A stretch of 64,000 nucleotides of DNA from UBA2705 sp963977125 (lineage in GTDB: Bacteria; Pseudomonadota; Alphaproteobacteria; Micavibrionales; Micavibrionaceae), in the NCBI GenBank assembly GCA_963977125.1, contig CAXBNJ010000004.1:62001-126000 (forward strand). The letters are read 5' to 3'. Positions 44,305 through 53,539 of the stretch are shown piece after piece. Within the stretch, counting starts at the first letter, position 1, and every line of letters begins with the position of its first letter. The translations under genes were made by a program, and so were the position numbers. The notes under the pieces were generated by a model, which had not been told where the DNA came from, ran no database searches, and worked only from the letters and a program-made list of their open reading frames with translations.

Positions 44305-45780
44305 ATGATGGCGAGACACAGCATTCAGCTTATGCGATTCATTGCAGGATTTTCATTAATCAGCATTATCAGCCTCATTACACTTTTTTTAATGCCACAA
44401 CCAAGCCATGCCGCCGCAAATAAGCAAAGCCCTGTAACCGTATTAACGATTAAAGGCGCTATTAGCCCCGCTTATTCAGATTACTTAAAACACGGCCTTA
44501 AACACGCCAAGAAAACAAAAAGCCAATTGGTGATTATTGAGCTGGACACGCCCGGCGGCGTTTTAACAACGACGCGTGAAATAGCGCAAGATATACTCTC
44601 ATCCGAAATTCCAATTGCTGTTTTCGTTACCCCCGCAGGCGCACATGCCGCAAGCGCTGGCACATTCATACTCTATGCCGCCCATATAGCTGCAATGAGC
44701 CCCGGCACCAATACTGGCGCTGCAACGCCCGTTCAAATGATGCCTGCCGCCCCTTCATCAGATAAACACAAATCCGACGACACGAAAAAAGGCGAAACAT
44801 TACGCAAGGACGGCAGTAATGAAGAACGCTTAACCAATAAAGCCCTTGAAGATTCAAGCGCCTTTATACAATCCCTTGCGATATTCCGTGGACGTAACGC
44901 TGAATGGGCTGAACAAGCGGTTATTGGCGCGGAGAGCATCATCGCCCGCGAAGCGTTGGAAAAAGGCGTTATAGATTATTTGGCGCAAGATCGCTTTGAC
45001 CTGCTGCGGCAAATTGACGGCAAAACCATCACCATTAACGATAAGAAAAGCATAACATTAAACCTGCAGAAGGCCCCTGTTATAGAACATGCCCCAGGCT
45101 GGCGAACAAAGCTTCTCGCCTTTTTAACAGACCCGAATATCGCCTATTTCCTGCTTATTATCGGCATAAACGGCCTTATTCTTGAATTTTACAACCCCGG
45201 CACTATGGTCGCGGGGGTTATTGGCTCTGTCTGCCTTGTGCTCGCGCTGATGGCTATGCATGTCCTGCCGATCAACGCATCAGGCCTTATCATGGTCGTG
45301 CTTGGTATGCTCTTCCTTGCTGGGGAGGCCTTTATGCCCTCTTTTGGCATTATGGGCATTGGCGGGCTAATAACATTCATCCTCGGCTCGCTCATCTTAT
45401 TCGATGCGGATGCCATGGGCGGTATTGGCCTTGATATGAGCAGTATTGTCATTGCAGCAGGCTTTTCAGGCCTATTAATTGGCGCAGCTATATTCGTGCT
45501 GATAAAATTGCGCCATTTGAAAAACACCACAGGCATGGAATCAATGATAAACAGCCATGCGACGATTGAGGAATGGGACGGCCGCGAAGGCCGCGTTGAC
45601 CTTTATGGTGAATCTTGGCTTGCGCGCGCCGATAGAATATTGGCGCTCTCCGCGGGTGAAAAAATCAAGATCACGGGCAAAGATGGACTGACATTGCTTA
45701 TCGACGAGCTTACTGAGGATACATCCATAGATCACGAAGCCACAGCTAAGCCCCATACAAAAAAACCAGATAATTTCTAA
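44305..45780 (+). CDS. NfeD family membrane-bound serine protease (long form)
   Basis: A 491-residue NfeD1b-type protein. A signal peptide (LMRFIAGFSLISIISLITLFL, cleavage near SHA-A) leads into a ClpP/SppA-like protease domain with IELDTPGGVLTTTREI and the catalytic Ser in HAASAGTFILYAA. Membrane helices follow from about residue 270 to 400, and a C-terminal OB-fold domain (WDGREGRVDLYGESW). The family cleaves the C terminus of its slipin partner, encoded 41 bases downstream. Confidence 0.92.
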   Translation: MMARHSIQLMRFIAGFSLISIISLITLFLMPQPSHAAANKQSPVTVLTIKGAISPAYSDYLKHGLKHAKKTKSQLVIIELDTPGGVLTTTREIAQDILSSEIPIAVFVTPAGAHAASAGTFILYAAHIAAMSPGTNTGAATPVQMMPAAPSSDKHKSDDTKKGETLRKDGSNEERLTNKALEDSSAFIQSLAIFRGRNAEWAEQAVIGAESIIAREALEKGVIDYLAQDRFDLLRQIDGKTITINDKKSITLNLQKAPVIEHAPGWRTKLLAFLTDPNIAYFLLIIGINGLILEFYNPGTMVAGVIGSVCLVLALMAMHVLPINASGLIMVVLGMLFLAGEAFMPSFGIMGIGGLITFILGSLILFDADAMGGIGLDMSSIVIAAGFSGLLIGAAIFVLIKLRHLKNTTGMESMINSHATIEEWDGREGRVDLYGESWLARADRILALSAGEKIKITGKDGLTLLIDELTEDTSIDHEATAKPHTKKPDNF

Positions 45781-45821
45781 ATTTTAAACCAACCTTCAAC
45801 TCACTAAAAAGGAGCATTACT

Positions 45822-46583
45822 ATGCCAATAGTTGGAATTATAGCCGTCCTTATCATTCTTCTTTTGATATCGTCGATCCGCATTATTAAAGAATATGAAC
45901 GAGGCGTTATTTATACGCTTGGTAAATATACAGGCACCCGCGGCGCAGGTATCCAAATTGTTATCCCCGCCCTACAAGTCATGGTACGCGTAGATGTACG
46001 TATACGTACAGAAGACATCCCATCACAAGATGTGATCTCTAAAGACAACGTATCTGTGCGCGTTAATGCGGTTGTGTATTATCGCGTTGTTGACCCAGCA
46101 AGCGCCATTAACCGCGTTGAACAATTTAACCGTGCCACGAGCGAGCTTGCGCAAACAACATTGCGTTCCGTTCTTGGTATGCATGAATTAGATGATATGC
46201 TCGCCCATCGCGAGCGCCTCAACAAAGATATTCAAGCCATACTCGATACGCAAACAGATGGTTGGGGCATTAAAGTCACAGACGTTCAGATCAAACATAT
46301 TGATCTGGATACAACTATGGTGCGCGCCATGGCCAAACAAGCCGAAGCTGAGCGTGAAAGACGCGCTAAGGTCATTAACGCCACTGGTGAGCTACAAGCG
46401 GCCAAAGAACTTGACCAAGCCGCTGAGATCCTCGCTCAGCGCCCACAGACCATGCAGCTGCGTTACCTTGGCACACTCGGTGAGTTCGCCTCATCACAAA
46501 GCAGCACAATCGTCCTGCCTATGCCAATGGAGCTCCTCGGCGCCGTACAAGATATTGCGAAAATGGCCGGTGGTAAGAAATAA
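45822..46583 (+). CDS. Slipin (stomatin/prohibitin family, SPFH)
   Basis: A 253-residue membrane scaffold protein. One N-terminal helix (IIAVLIILLLISSI) precedes the SPFH domain (KEYERGVIYTLGKYTGTRGAGI, VVYYRVVDPASAINRVE, TLRSVLGMHELDDMLAHRERLN) and a C-terminal coiled coil with AMAKQAEAERERRAKVI. It forms oligomers in the inner membrane together with NfeD. Ribosome binding site AAGGAG. A bidirectional terminator follows. Confidence 0.95.
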   Translation: MPIVGIIAVLIILLLISSIRIIKEYERGVIYTLGKYTGTRGAGIQIVIPALQVMVRVDVRIRTEDIPSQDVISKDNVSVRVNAVVYYRVVDPASAINRVEQFNRATSELAQTTLRSVLGMHELDDMLAHRERLNKDIQAILDTQTDGWGIKVTDVQIKHIDLDTTMVRAMAKQAEAERERRAKVINATGELQAAKELDQAAEILAQRPQTMQLRYLGTLGEFASSQSSTIVLPMPMELLGAVQDIAKMAGGKK

Positions 46584-46633
46584 GGCCGATAATTCGCCTC
46601 ATTTAACTTAGCCACCCAAACATAAACCAATAA

Positions 46634-46660
46634 AAAACCCCGCAAAATATGCGGGGTTTT
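46634..46660. terminator. Bidirectional terminator between slipin and the pilin gene
   Basis: A perfect 10-bp stem (AAAACCCCGC at 46634-46643, GCGGGGTTTT at 46651-46660) with a 7-base loop lies between two converging genes. A-rich and T-rich flanks on both sides allow termination in both directions. Confidence 0.85.
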
Positions 46661-46687
46661 CTTTGTTCTTGGTAAAACTAAATTAGA

Positions 46688-47458
46688 TTAGTTTTGGATA
46701 CGAACAACAGCATTACAAAGCAATGATGAGTTTGTTGTATCATAAGCATTACTTGCTGTTGCAGGCGAGCCCACTTGTGCGATACAGTTCGTTGATGCAC
46801 CATTATCAACAGCCATAACAGAACCTGTCAATGGGTTGCCATCATCAATCTTACGGTCGATACGCTGCATTGTTAGTGAGTTAGATGCTGCTGTAGATGT
46901 GCTCCCAACAATTTGTTGGTGCATAACGTACAAACCAGCTCTAAAGCCTGATGCATTGGATGCTAAAGGCGCAGGAAGGTCAGTGGCAACACTTAAGCTC
47001 TCAACAATAAAGCCACCACCAACTGGTGCTTGTGGATAGTTTCCACCAAAACTATCATCACCAGCAGCAACCCCAGATAAAAGGTCAGCTCTAGAAAGTT
47101 GAATAAAGTATGAACGACCCTCATCGCCAGCTGCAGGTGCAAATGTACCTGTATTTTCCACGATACCATTACCATCACCGCCACCAGATGCATCAACAGC
47201 ACAAATACTGCCCGCGTCACAACCTGGAAGGCGTGTGCTTGCAGCCAGTAAATCTCCAGGCAAGCCAGCATAGATATCTTGGAAAGTAGACGTTGCCGCA
47301 TCAATAGCTTTAACTTGCGAAATAGTTGATGTCACTTTCGCGCTTTTAATAAGTTCTTGGCCTTTTAGAACGCCGCCAATTAATAGACCGATGATGATCA
47401 TCACAACGGCCAATTCGACGAGGGTAAAGCCCTTTTCTGAATTTGAATAAGTTTTCAT
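46688..47458 (-). CDS. Type IV pilin-like protein (prepilin N-methylation motif)
   Basis: A 256-residue prepilin. The short leader ends KG and is followed by FTLVELAVVMIIIGLLIGGVL, with the conserved Glu5 after the cleavage site. The globular part is rich in Ser, Thr, Gly and Ala, with two likely disulfide pairs (C-DAGSI-C, and two Cys in the last 35 residues). The start at 47458 has AGGAG. No pilus assembly gene (ATPase, platform, peptidase) is adjacent, so assembly factors must be elsewhere. It lies 243 bases downstream of a glycosyltransferase operon on the same strand. Confidence 0.88.
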   Translation of the reverse strand: MKTYSNSEKGFTLVELAVVMIIIGLLIGGVLKGQELIKSAKVTSTISQVKAIDAATSTFQDIYAGLPGDLLAASTRLPGCDAGSICAVDASGGGDGNGIVENTGTFAPAAGDEGRSYFIQLSRADLLSGVAAGDDSFGGNYPQAPVGGGFIVESLSVATDLPAPLASNASGFRAGLYVMHQQIVGSTSTAASNSLTMQRIDRKIDDGNPLTGSVMAVDNGASTNCIAQVGSPATASNAYDTTNSSLLCNAVVRIQN

Positions 47459-47652
47459 TAGTTTAAGTCTCCTAATAGTGAATATAAGTTTAGAGTGTTT
47501 GGTTGAATAAATAAGCTTGAGAAAAGTAAAATTCAGAACAGAATCAATATCCTCACGGTATATAGTATACACGAATCGCTATGCAAAACTAGCCACCGCC
47601 TCTAAGTTTTCACTAAACAGGTTAAAACTTCTTAAAGACTTCTGGGGCAACT

Positions 47653-47682
47653 ACTCAATAATTGAAAATGAACACTCAATAA
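47653..47682. repeat. Two ACTCAATAA direct repeats upstream of the pilin gene
   Basis: ACTCAATAA occurs at 47653-47661 and 47674-47682, with starts exactly 21 bases apart, about two helical turns. They lie about 200 bases upstream of the pilin start codon in the 243-base gap. The spacing is what a dimeric regulator on one DNA face would need. The rest of the gap shows a possible TATACT -10 box (minus strand) and nothing else. Confidence 0.35.
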
Positions 47683-47701
47683 CTAAAAACAAGCAATCTT
47701 C

Positions 47702-49636
47702 CTACCCTTTAATAAAGGGATAGTGAGCCGTGTAATAGCTATATGAGAAACGGTCATATTGCTTCAAATGCATCATATAATCCGTAAAGACTTTGCTCTT
47801 TACTATCGTCCCCACTGAAGATGAACCACGATTTTGTAATCCGCTCAAACGAACGTTATAGATTGCATAGTTAGTTAGCCCAACCTCGTTAATTTGCTTA
47901 AAAATCAAGCCATTGGCGCGTGATTCTTGTGCAATCCAATCTTTTAACAGCGGCGTACAATCTGCCGATTGAAGCGTCATAACATAGACATCACCATCAT
48001 AAGCCTTAACATCAGCCTTCAGCGCTTCAGGCACAAAAGCAAAACTCTCTACGTGCCTTTTACCCTTAACGTTGAATTTCTGACGCAAACACAGAAAAGC
48101 AACATCGCCAAACTCATCTTCACGCAAATAAGGTATATAAGGATTTTCATGCACGCCGAGCATTATTCTTTTATATAAACTAACCTTTGTTACAAGATTA
48201 TGAGGCTTATAAAAGACCACACCGCTCGCCTCAACAATATTTTCAGTGATGACCAAAGGGCGCGATCCATCCGCCTGATTAAAAATTTCAGCCTTCGATA
48301 AATCCAGTCCTGAATGAAGAAGCGGACTATTCTTATAGGCGCGGCTTAACGCTGTGATTTTATTAAGTGCAGGATTATCATCCAAATAAAACGGCGTGTA
48401 GGGTGATGATGTATACTGAAACAGCAAAAGACTAATTATAAAAAGATAAGCAAAGCTCGCAATACAACGCCCCTTCACCTTGCTCCCCTCAACAAACAAC
48501 AACAGCCCTTCTTTCTTCAAAAAGCTAAAGACGACAACACTAAATCGTGCAATAAATATGCTGCTCACGCAGAGTATCAACACAAGTTGAAAAGGTCGCA
48601 TATGCCATTGCGCAGCCCAAGCTATATAGGGCAAATAAGCAAGCATGATAACCAGTAAAACACGCGCAGATTTATCTTTGTTTTTTATGGCTTCAAATAC
48701 AGCATATGCCAGAGAGAAAAAGATCATAAAGAACACAGGATAGAAATCATGCATATTTTGCGCGGTATCTGAAAAGATAAAATACCCTCTCAACCCATCA
48801 AGCAAAAATAAACATATGCTTAAAACGGCATTGGAATGATAGGCGCCTTGCGCGAAGAATAATGCGCTTTTAAATGAACGCTGCTCATTTTCTGAATCTT
48901 GCCCTAGTGATCCACCGAGCAGGTCAATCACTACATGCCCCAAAAACATCATAATCAGCAGCGAGCCATAAAATAATAAGCATTTTTTGATATTATTATC
49001 ACTGCATTTAAAAAGCAGAAACAGCACAGGAATAATCGCATAGTTAAACCCCGCAGCCTCTTTCGTCCAAATCGCAAAACCAGCAAAAACGCCCGCCATG
49101 ACAGGAAAAATAAAATCACGATAAGCTATCTTATTTTGATTAAAGGGCCGCAAATAACACAGTAAGCTCACAAGAATAAATAACGGCCAATACCCGTCTA
49201 AACCATAAAGCGCTAAGCTATTCATCACCGTTGGACAAAGCATAAACAACCCATAACTAAGCCACGCAGTTGGCGTGCCGTATAGTTTTTGAGCAAAAAC
49301 AAATAAAGTCACAGCTAAAAGCGCACAAACCGCGCTTTGTAAAAGCCATACAAAGGCTAAGCCCTCTTGCGGCGTATCCCCCAAAGACAAAGCAAGGGAT
49401 AAAAGCAATTTATAACCAAAACGATGATTAGATATATTCCCCTGAATATCAATCATGCCATTACCTGAGACGAAATTTTGAGCAATCGCTAAATAACTCG
49501 CCATATCATGCCAAACACTAATTTCTGAGGGGTAAAACAAAAACAGCGACAGCACAAATAACAGCGTTAAAGCGAGCGCCTTATTTACGAGGTAATTGTT
49601 AGAAAAACGCATGTGGCAAAAATTGATTAGAGACAT
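47702..49636 (-). CDS. GT-C fold membrane glycosyltransferase (ArnT/PMT-like)
   Basis: A 644-residue polytopic protein with about 11-12 hydrophobic segments in its first 420 residues and a soluble C-terminal region. After the first helix it has SVWHDMASYLAIAQNFVSGNG, the acidic first loop typical of GT-C enzymes that use lipid-linked sugar donors. KEAAGFNYAIIPVLFL and WAAQWHMRPFQL are further loop motifs. It probably transfers a sugar from a polyprenyl-phosphate donor on the periplasmic face. Acceptor unknown. It follows the GT2/GtrA gene by 10 bases, so the two should act together. Confidence 0.8.
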   Translation of the reverse strand: MSLINFCHMRFSNNYLVNKALALTLLFVLSLFLFYPSEISVWHDMASYLAIAQNFVSGNGMIDIQGNISNHRFGYKLLLSLALSLGDTPQEGLAFVWLLQSAVCALLAVTLFVFAQKLYGTPTAWLSYGLFMLCPTVMNSLALYGLDGYWPLFILVSLLCYLRPFNQNKIAYRDFIFPVMAGVFAGFAIWTKEAAGFNYAIIPVLFLLFKCSDNNIKKCLLFYGSLLIMMFLGHVVIDLLGGSLGQDSENEQRSFKSALFFAQGAYHSNAVLSICLFLLDGLRGYFIFSDTAQNMHDFYPVFFMIFFSLAYAVFEAIKNKDKSARVLLVIMLAYLPYIAWAAQWHMRPFQLVLILCVSSIFIARFSVVVFSFLKKEGLLLFVEGSKVKGRCIASFAYLFIISLLLFQYTSSPYTPFYLDDNPALNKITALSRAYKNSPLLHSGLDLSKAEIFNQADGSRPLVITENIVEASGVVFYKPHNLVTKVSLYKRIMLGVHENPYIPYLREDEFGDVAFLCLRQKFNVKGKRHVESFAFVPEALKADVKAYDGDVYVMTLQSADCTPLLKDWIAQESRANGLIFKQINEVGLTNYAIYNVRLSGLQNRGSSSVGTIVKSKVFTDYMMHLKQYDRFSYSYYTAHYPFIKG

Positions 49637-49646
49637 AAATAGACCA

Positions 49647-50756
49647 TTACTTAATTTTTAGAATTAAATTTTTATAAACAAAATCACGTAAAACGACAAA
49701 GTTGATAAAGAATACAATCGTTTCGATAATAATTTTACTCAACACTTCAGGCCACCCGAATATTTGCTGCACACCAGCCTGTAGATAATAAGAAAATAGC
49801 CCAGATATAATAATAACAAAAATCAGCTTGGGCATAGGGTGCAACCCGAGCTTGGCTTGCTTAAAGACAAAATCCCGATTCATAAAATAATAAACAGGAA
49901 ATGCCACCGTCCGTGAAAAAGCATTAGACCAGAACAAGGCCCCGCCGCTCAAGCCAAAAAACAACGCAAAGACCAGTAAATCAACAAGCGCTGTTAAGCT
50001 TGATGATAATACTTGGCGCAATAATACAGCATATATTTTCACGGAATCAATAAACGGGCGAAAATGCGAGGCCTGATTATCATCTATATATATGGTGTGA
50101 ATGGGCACAGGCCTAATATTAACCCCAGCCTGCTTAGACCATAAAAGCATTTCCATTTCAAAGGCATAGCCGCTTGATTTAATATCCAGCATTTGCTGAA
50201 AATACGCCGATGGAATAAAACGCAGCCCAGTTTGCGTGTCTGTAATATTAACGCCCGTCAGCATAAAAAATAAAGCCCGCGTAATTTTATTACCGATCAA
50301 ACTGCGCAGCGGTACAGCGCCCTCAAATTGACGCACACCGAGAATTAAGTCTTTTTCATCGGGCGAAACTTGCCCGAGCACCTTAAAAATATCTTCCACG
50401 CTATGCTGACCATCGGCGTCAGCACTAATAACGCCCGTAGCTTTAGGAAAGTCGATTAAAGCCTTATGCAGGCCGCTTTTTAATGCCGCGCCTTTACCGC
50501 TATTATAACTATGTTCGATGAAGCGTATTTGGGACAGTGCCTCTATGGATTTAAATGCAGCTTCGTATTGCTGTGCATCCGAACCGTCATTAACAAGGAT
50601 AATAAATAGCCCCTCAGCTAAAGCGCGCTCGTGCAGGCGCTGAATAAAAGGTACAAATTCTGGCGAAGGATTATATACAGGCACCAAGATAAGCGGCTTA
50701 TCATAGGCTTGATCGGGCAATGAAGAAGGCTTCGATGTGGAATAAGAAGCATTCAT
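49647..50756 (-). CDS. Family 2 glycosyltransferase fused to a GtrA-like membrane domain
   Basis: A 369-residue fusion. Residues 1 to about 235 are a dolichyl-phosphate-mannose-synthase-like GT2 domain: LILVPVYNPSPEF, VNDGSDAQQYE, the DxD motif in SADADGQHS, and TDTQTGLRFIP. From about 245 on, four helices (ALVDLLVFALFFGLSGG, AFPVYYFMNRDFVF, IFVIIISGLFSYYLQ, IIIETIVFFINFVVL) match GtrA, a proposed flippase for polyprenyl-phosphate sugars. It should make and flip the donor used by the neighbouring GT-C enzyme. It follows the DUF2330 gene by 6 bases. Confidence 0.87.
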   Translation of the reverse strand: MNASYSTSKPSSLPDQAYDKPLILVPVYNPSPEFVPFIQRLHERALAEGLFIILVNDGSDAQQYEAAFKSIEALSQIRFIEHSYNSGKGAALKSGLHKALIDFPKATGVISADADGQHSVEDIFKVLGQVSPDEKDLILGVRQFEGAVPLRSLIGNKITRALFFMLTGVNITDTQTGLRFIPSAYFQQMLDIKSSGYAFEMEMLLWSKQAGVNIRPVPIHTIYIDDNQASHFRPFIDSVKIYAVLLRQVLSSSLTALVDLLVFALFFGLSGGALFWSNAFSRTVAFPVYYFMNRDFVFKQAKLGLHPMPKLIFVIIISGLFSYYLQAGVQQIFGWPEVLSKIIIETIVFFINFVVLRDFVYKNLILKIK

Positions 50757-50762
50757 AACAAA

Positions 50763-52190
50763 TTATTTTGAACCCTTAATCGACCACATACGTTCCCACC
50801 ACAAAGATTCATCCACAGATTTGGGCATGTCAAAACTTTGGCCGCTAGCTTCCATAGCATCTTTAATATCTTTAATCGCTATATTGCTTAGGCGGTTAAA
50901 GTTTTGTACTTCGCTGTGATATTGCGCAGGGAGGCCTTGTTTATATAGGCGGCCAAGCTCACAATTCGGGGCTTTTAAATAAGGCTTATAGGCATTGTAA
51001 GACACAACAAATCGGCTTTTATCTGGCTTAGCTTCAAAAGCCACTTTACCAAAAATTGTTTTATCCGTATGGCGCAAATGTAGGCGCGTAAGGTAAACAT
51101 TATCAATGCCCGCTTTGGGTTGAGGCACGCCTTTTTTCACTGACCTCACAGGCTTATCAAGCCACCAAACACCTAATTCACGTAAGGATTCAACACTGAG
51201 TTTTTTGGTCAGGTCACATTGTGGGCACCAATTAATATCCCCTGAATATTCCAAAAATACGGATTGAAAATTATCGCTCGTCAAAGCTTGATCGAATATA
51301 GATTGATAAGTTTCTGTGAAGTTGGAGGCCGTATAAAAAGGTAAGTTTACAGCTGTATCTATGGGCTTAACAGGTAAATCTTTTGGCACAACAAGCCCAT
51401 TGCGTGAAAGCATAATCAATGTAAGGTCTTGCGCTGCAGAGCCAACATCGCTGCTCAAACCGAGCGGTAAAATAAAATTACCGCTTTCATATGCAATTTG
51501 TATCGGCGGTATAACGCCTGTTTTATCAACTTCACTGGCATCGCCACTGTAAGAGACTAAGATAAATTCTACGCCAGCATCTTGATAACTTTTCAAAATA
51601 GGTTCTTGCAGCTTATTAACGTCAAACCCCTTATCATGCAGTACAGAAGCAACAGATTTTGACTTAAAATCTTCCGCTTTAATTAAATCAATATGCAGTG
51701 CATCTGTATTTATAAAGCTCGGCTCTGTACGTGCCTTATTATAAGCGAGCTTATCTGCCAATAATTTGCGTTCAATTTCTAACCCTGCCGCATTGCAAAC
51801 ATTCAATTCTTGATAAGGGACAATACGCGGCGCGCTAAAATCAACAATTTTTTGTACAAGATCAGCGGAACCAAAGCGAATTTGCGTTTTTGAAACTAAA
51901 TTTGGCACAGGGATTAACACCCCCAAAGATTGACCATCATATGTATATTGAGGCGCAAGCGTAATCACCGTTCGATTCTCATCACGGCTGACCACCATAA
52001 CCGAGCTTTCATAGCTTAATTTTTTTGATACATCAGACAAAAAGAAAGCGCTTATCGCATAAACATTACTCGGCGCCCCCATGACCATGACAAAGACAGC
52101 CATTAAGCCGATAAAAACTCGAAAAAATGCGGATGTTGAGGCAAACTCAGCGCTTCGTTTATATGCGCTCTGCGCGGTAAAGTCATTCAT
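50763..52190 (-). CDS. DUF2330 family secreted or anchored protein
   Basis: A 475-residue protein with an N-terminal hydrophobic segment (VFIGLMAVFVMVMGAP, about residues 25-42) ending near NVYA, which could be cleaved. The following region (SSVMVVSRDENRTVITLAPQY, SLGVLIPVPNLVSKTQIRFG, PRIVPYQELNVC) matches DUF2330, a family of unknown function. Two closely spaced Cys in WCPQCDLTK may form a metal or redox site. It is first in a tight three-gene operon with two glycosyltransferases, which suggests an extracytoplasmic partner or substrate of glycosylation. Confidence 0.8.
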   Translation of the reverse strand: MNDFTAQSAYKRSAEFASTSAFFRVFIGLMAVFVMVMGAPSNVYAISAFFLSDVSKKLSYESSVMVVSRDENRTVITLAPQYTYDGQSLGVLIPVPNLVSKTQIRFGSADLVQKIVDFSAPRIVPYQELNVCNAAGLEIERKLLADKLAYNKARTEPSFINTDALHIDLIKAEDFKSKSVASVLHDKGFDVNKLQEPILKSYQDAGVEFILVSYSGDASEVDKTGVIPPIQIAYESGNFILPLGLSSDVGSAAQDLTLIMLSRNGLVVPKDLPVKPIDTAVNLPFYTASNFTETYQSIFDQALTSDNFQSVFLEYSGDINWCPQCDLTKKLSVESLRELGVWWLDKPVRSVKKGVPQPKAGIDNVYLTRLHLRHTDKTIFGKVAFEAKPDKSRFVVSYNAYKPYLKAPNCELGRLYKQGLPAQYHSEVQNFNRLSNIAIKDIKDAMEASGQSFDMPKSVDESLWWERMWSIKGSK

Positions 52191-52263
52191 CCTAAATATC
52201 CCCCAATATGCCTTATTAAATCTTTTCGCTAAACGCTAAACCTAAACGCTAAAATATGAACCG

Positions 52264-52815
52264 TTAAGCCAGACGGTCAAAATACCCTAAATTTTTATCA
52301 AGCGCCGCCATGGTTTTTGATAAATCAACACTATCATCATTCACCCATATGCGCACAGTATTCAAATAACAAAACGCCAAAGCATATACAGATAATGTGC
52401 CTTTTAAACCGCTGCTATTTATGCCCGCGCCTTCAAGCATATTTTTCATCGACCCTGGTAAATGTGGAAACATAACCAAGGCTGAAACGGGATCACATTT
52501 TATATCTTTTAAAATATTTAACACGGCGCCACGGTCATCATTCAGCACGTCAAATCGCCCCATAAGCAAATCAAATAAGCGATCTTTTGCAGGCAAGTCC
52601 ATATCAGGTTTATCCGCTTCTGACAGCGTTCTTAAATCTAGCTGACGTCCATAAGCGACCAATATATCTGTTTTATCCGCAAACCATTCAAGCAGCGCCG
52701 CTAAGCCAATGTCACAACCGCGCGCGACATCCATTAGCGTAAAGCCATTCCACCCCTTATCTTCAATAAGGATTAGAGCTGCGCGGATTATTTGATCTTT
52801 TGAAATTTCGGTCAT
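52264..52815 (-). CDS. TetR-like transcriptional regulator
   Basis: A 183-residue protein with an N-terminal helix-turn-helix typical of TetR (IIRAALILIEDKGWNGFTLMDVARGCDIGLAAL, then WFADKTDILVAYG) and an all-helical C-terminal ligand domain (DRLFDLLMGRFDVLNDDRGAVLN). Similar alphaproteobacterial proteins are sometimes annotated COQ9-like; a regulatory role is more likely here but unproven. The ATG at 52815 is chosen; a longer frame starts at 52878. No target gene is evident from its neighbours. Confidence 0.78.
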   Translation of the reverse strand: MTEISKDQIIRAALILIEDKGWNGFTLMDVARGCDIGLAALLEWFADKTDILVAYGRQLDLRTLSEADKPDMDLPAKDRLFDLLMGRFDVLNDDRGAVLNILKDIKCDPVSALVMFPHLPGSMKNMLEGAGINSSGLKGTLSVYALAFCYLNTVRIWVNDDSVDLSKTMAALDKNLGYFDRLA

Positions 52816-52940
52816 ATTAGTGCTAATTACAAATAAGGGTAAGCTCAATTCATTACCCTTAAATAAATAGCACGGCATAGCCCCTAGGCAAAGGTAAAAC
52901 TACGTAAACTTTCCTGCGCAGGGTCGTGATCAGAGGGGAT

Positions 52941-53525
52941 TTAACGCGCTTTTACCGAAGCCAGACGCTCGACATAAGCTTCATACATCACATCTTCGGC
53001 GCAAATAATCATAACATCTTCAATTGGCGGCGCCATTGCGCTTTGAATAGCTGAAAGCGATAAACGCACAACACGCCGATGCGGAAAATTAGAATTGCCA
53101 AGCCCCAAAGCCGGCATAAGCAAATGCTTAAAGTTCATTTCTTTTGCGAGATTCATGACATTTTTATAACCGCGAGAGAGGAATTTATCCTCATTAGATA
53201 GCGCGGTATCCCATTTAGGCATAACAGTAAAGAATATATTGGGAAAGTCTTCGCGCCCTGAAGGTTGATAAATCACATCGCCCGACTTCGCTCCTTTTAC
53301 GGCCTTAAGTAGAGGTTCTACGAATTCTGCCCCCAGAATTTCCACTATATAAAGGTCTATGGGACTGTTAAATTCCTGCCCTTGTGATATAAACGACATG
53401 AAAGCGTCTGGCTTATAAGCCTCTAGATAAGTGCGGATACGCCCTTTTTCGACGCGCAGACTTGGTCGTGTCATTGGCGCACGTATATGGGGATGCGAAT
53501 TAACTTTAGACGAATTTTGTTTCAT
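52941..53525 (-). CDS. Macro-domain-like protein (ADP-ribose binding fold)
   Basis: A 194-residue protein whose centre and C terminus match a macro domain: AKSGDVIYQPSGREDFPNIFF, then KHLLMPALGLGNSNFPHRRVVRLSLSAIQSA (the PALG-G-FP segment), and EDVMIICAEDVMYEAY. Macro domains bind or hydrolyse ADP-ribose derivatives. The canonical N-terminal Asn loop is not clear, so hydrolase activity is uncertain. It has no signal peptide. Its start codon is 14 bases from the divergent YejA-like gene, and no strong ribosome binding site is seen. Confidence 0.68.
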   Translation of the reverse strand: MKQNSSKVNSHPHIRAPMTRPSLRVEKGRIRTYLEAYKPDAFMSFISQGQEFNSPIDLYIVEILGAEFVEPLLKAVKGAKSGDVIYQPSGREDFPNIFFTVMPKWDTALSNEDKFLSRGYKNVMNLAKEMNFKHLLMPALGLGNSNFPHRRVVRLSLSAIQSAMAPPIEDVMIICAEDVMYEAYVERLASVKAR

Positions 53526-53539
53526 AGGAATACTCGTTC

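Noticed and set aside
47459..47572. Longer pilin frame from 47572
   Set aside because: The prepilin leader must be short before the cleavage motif, and AGGAG precedes the ATG at 47458.
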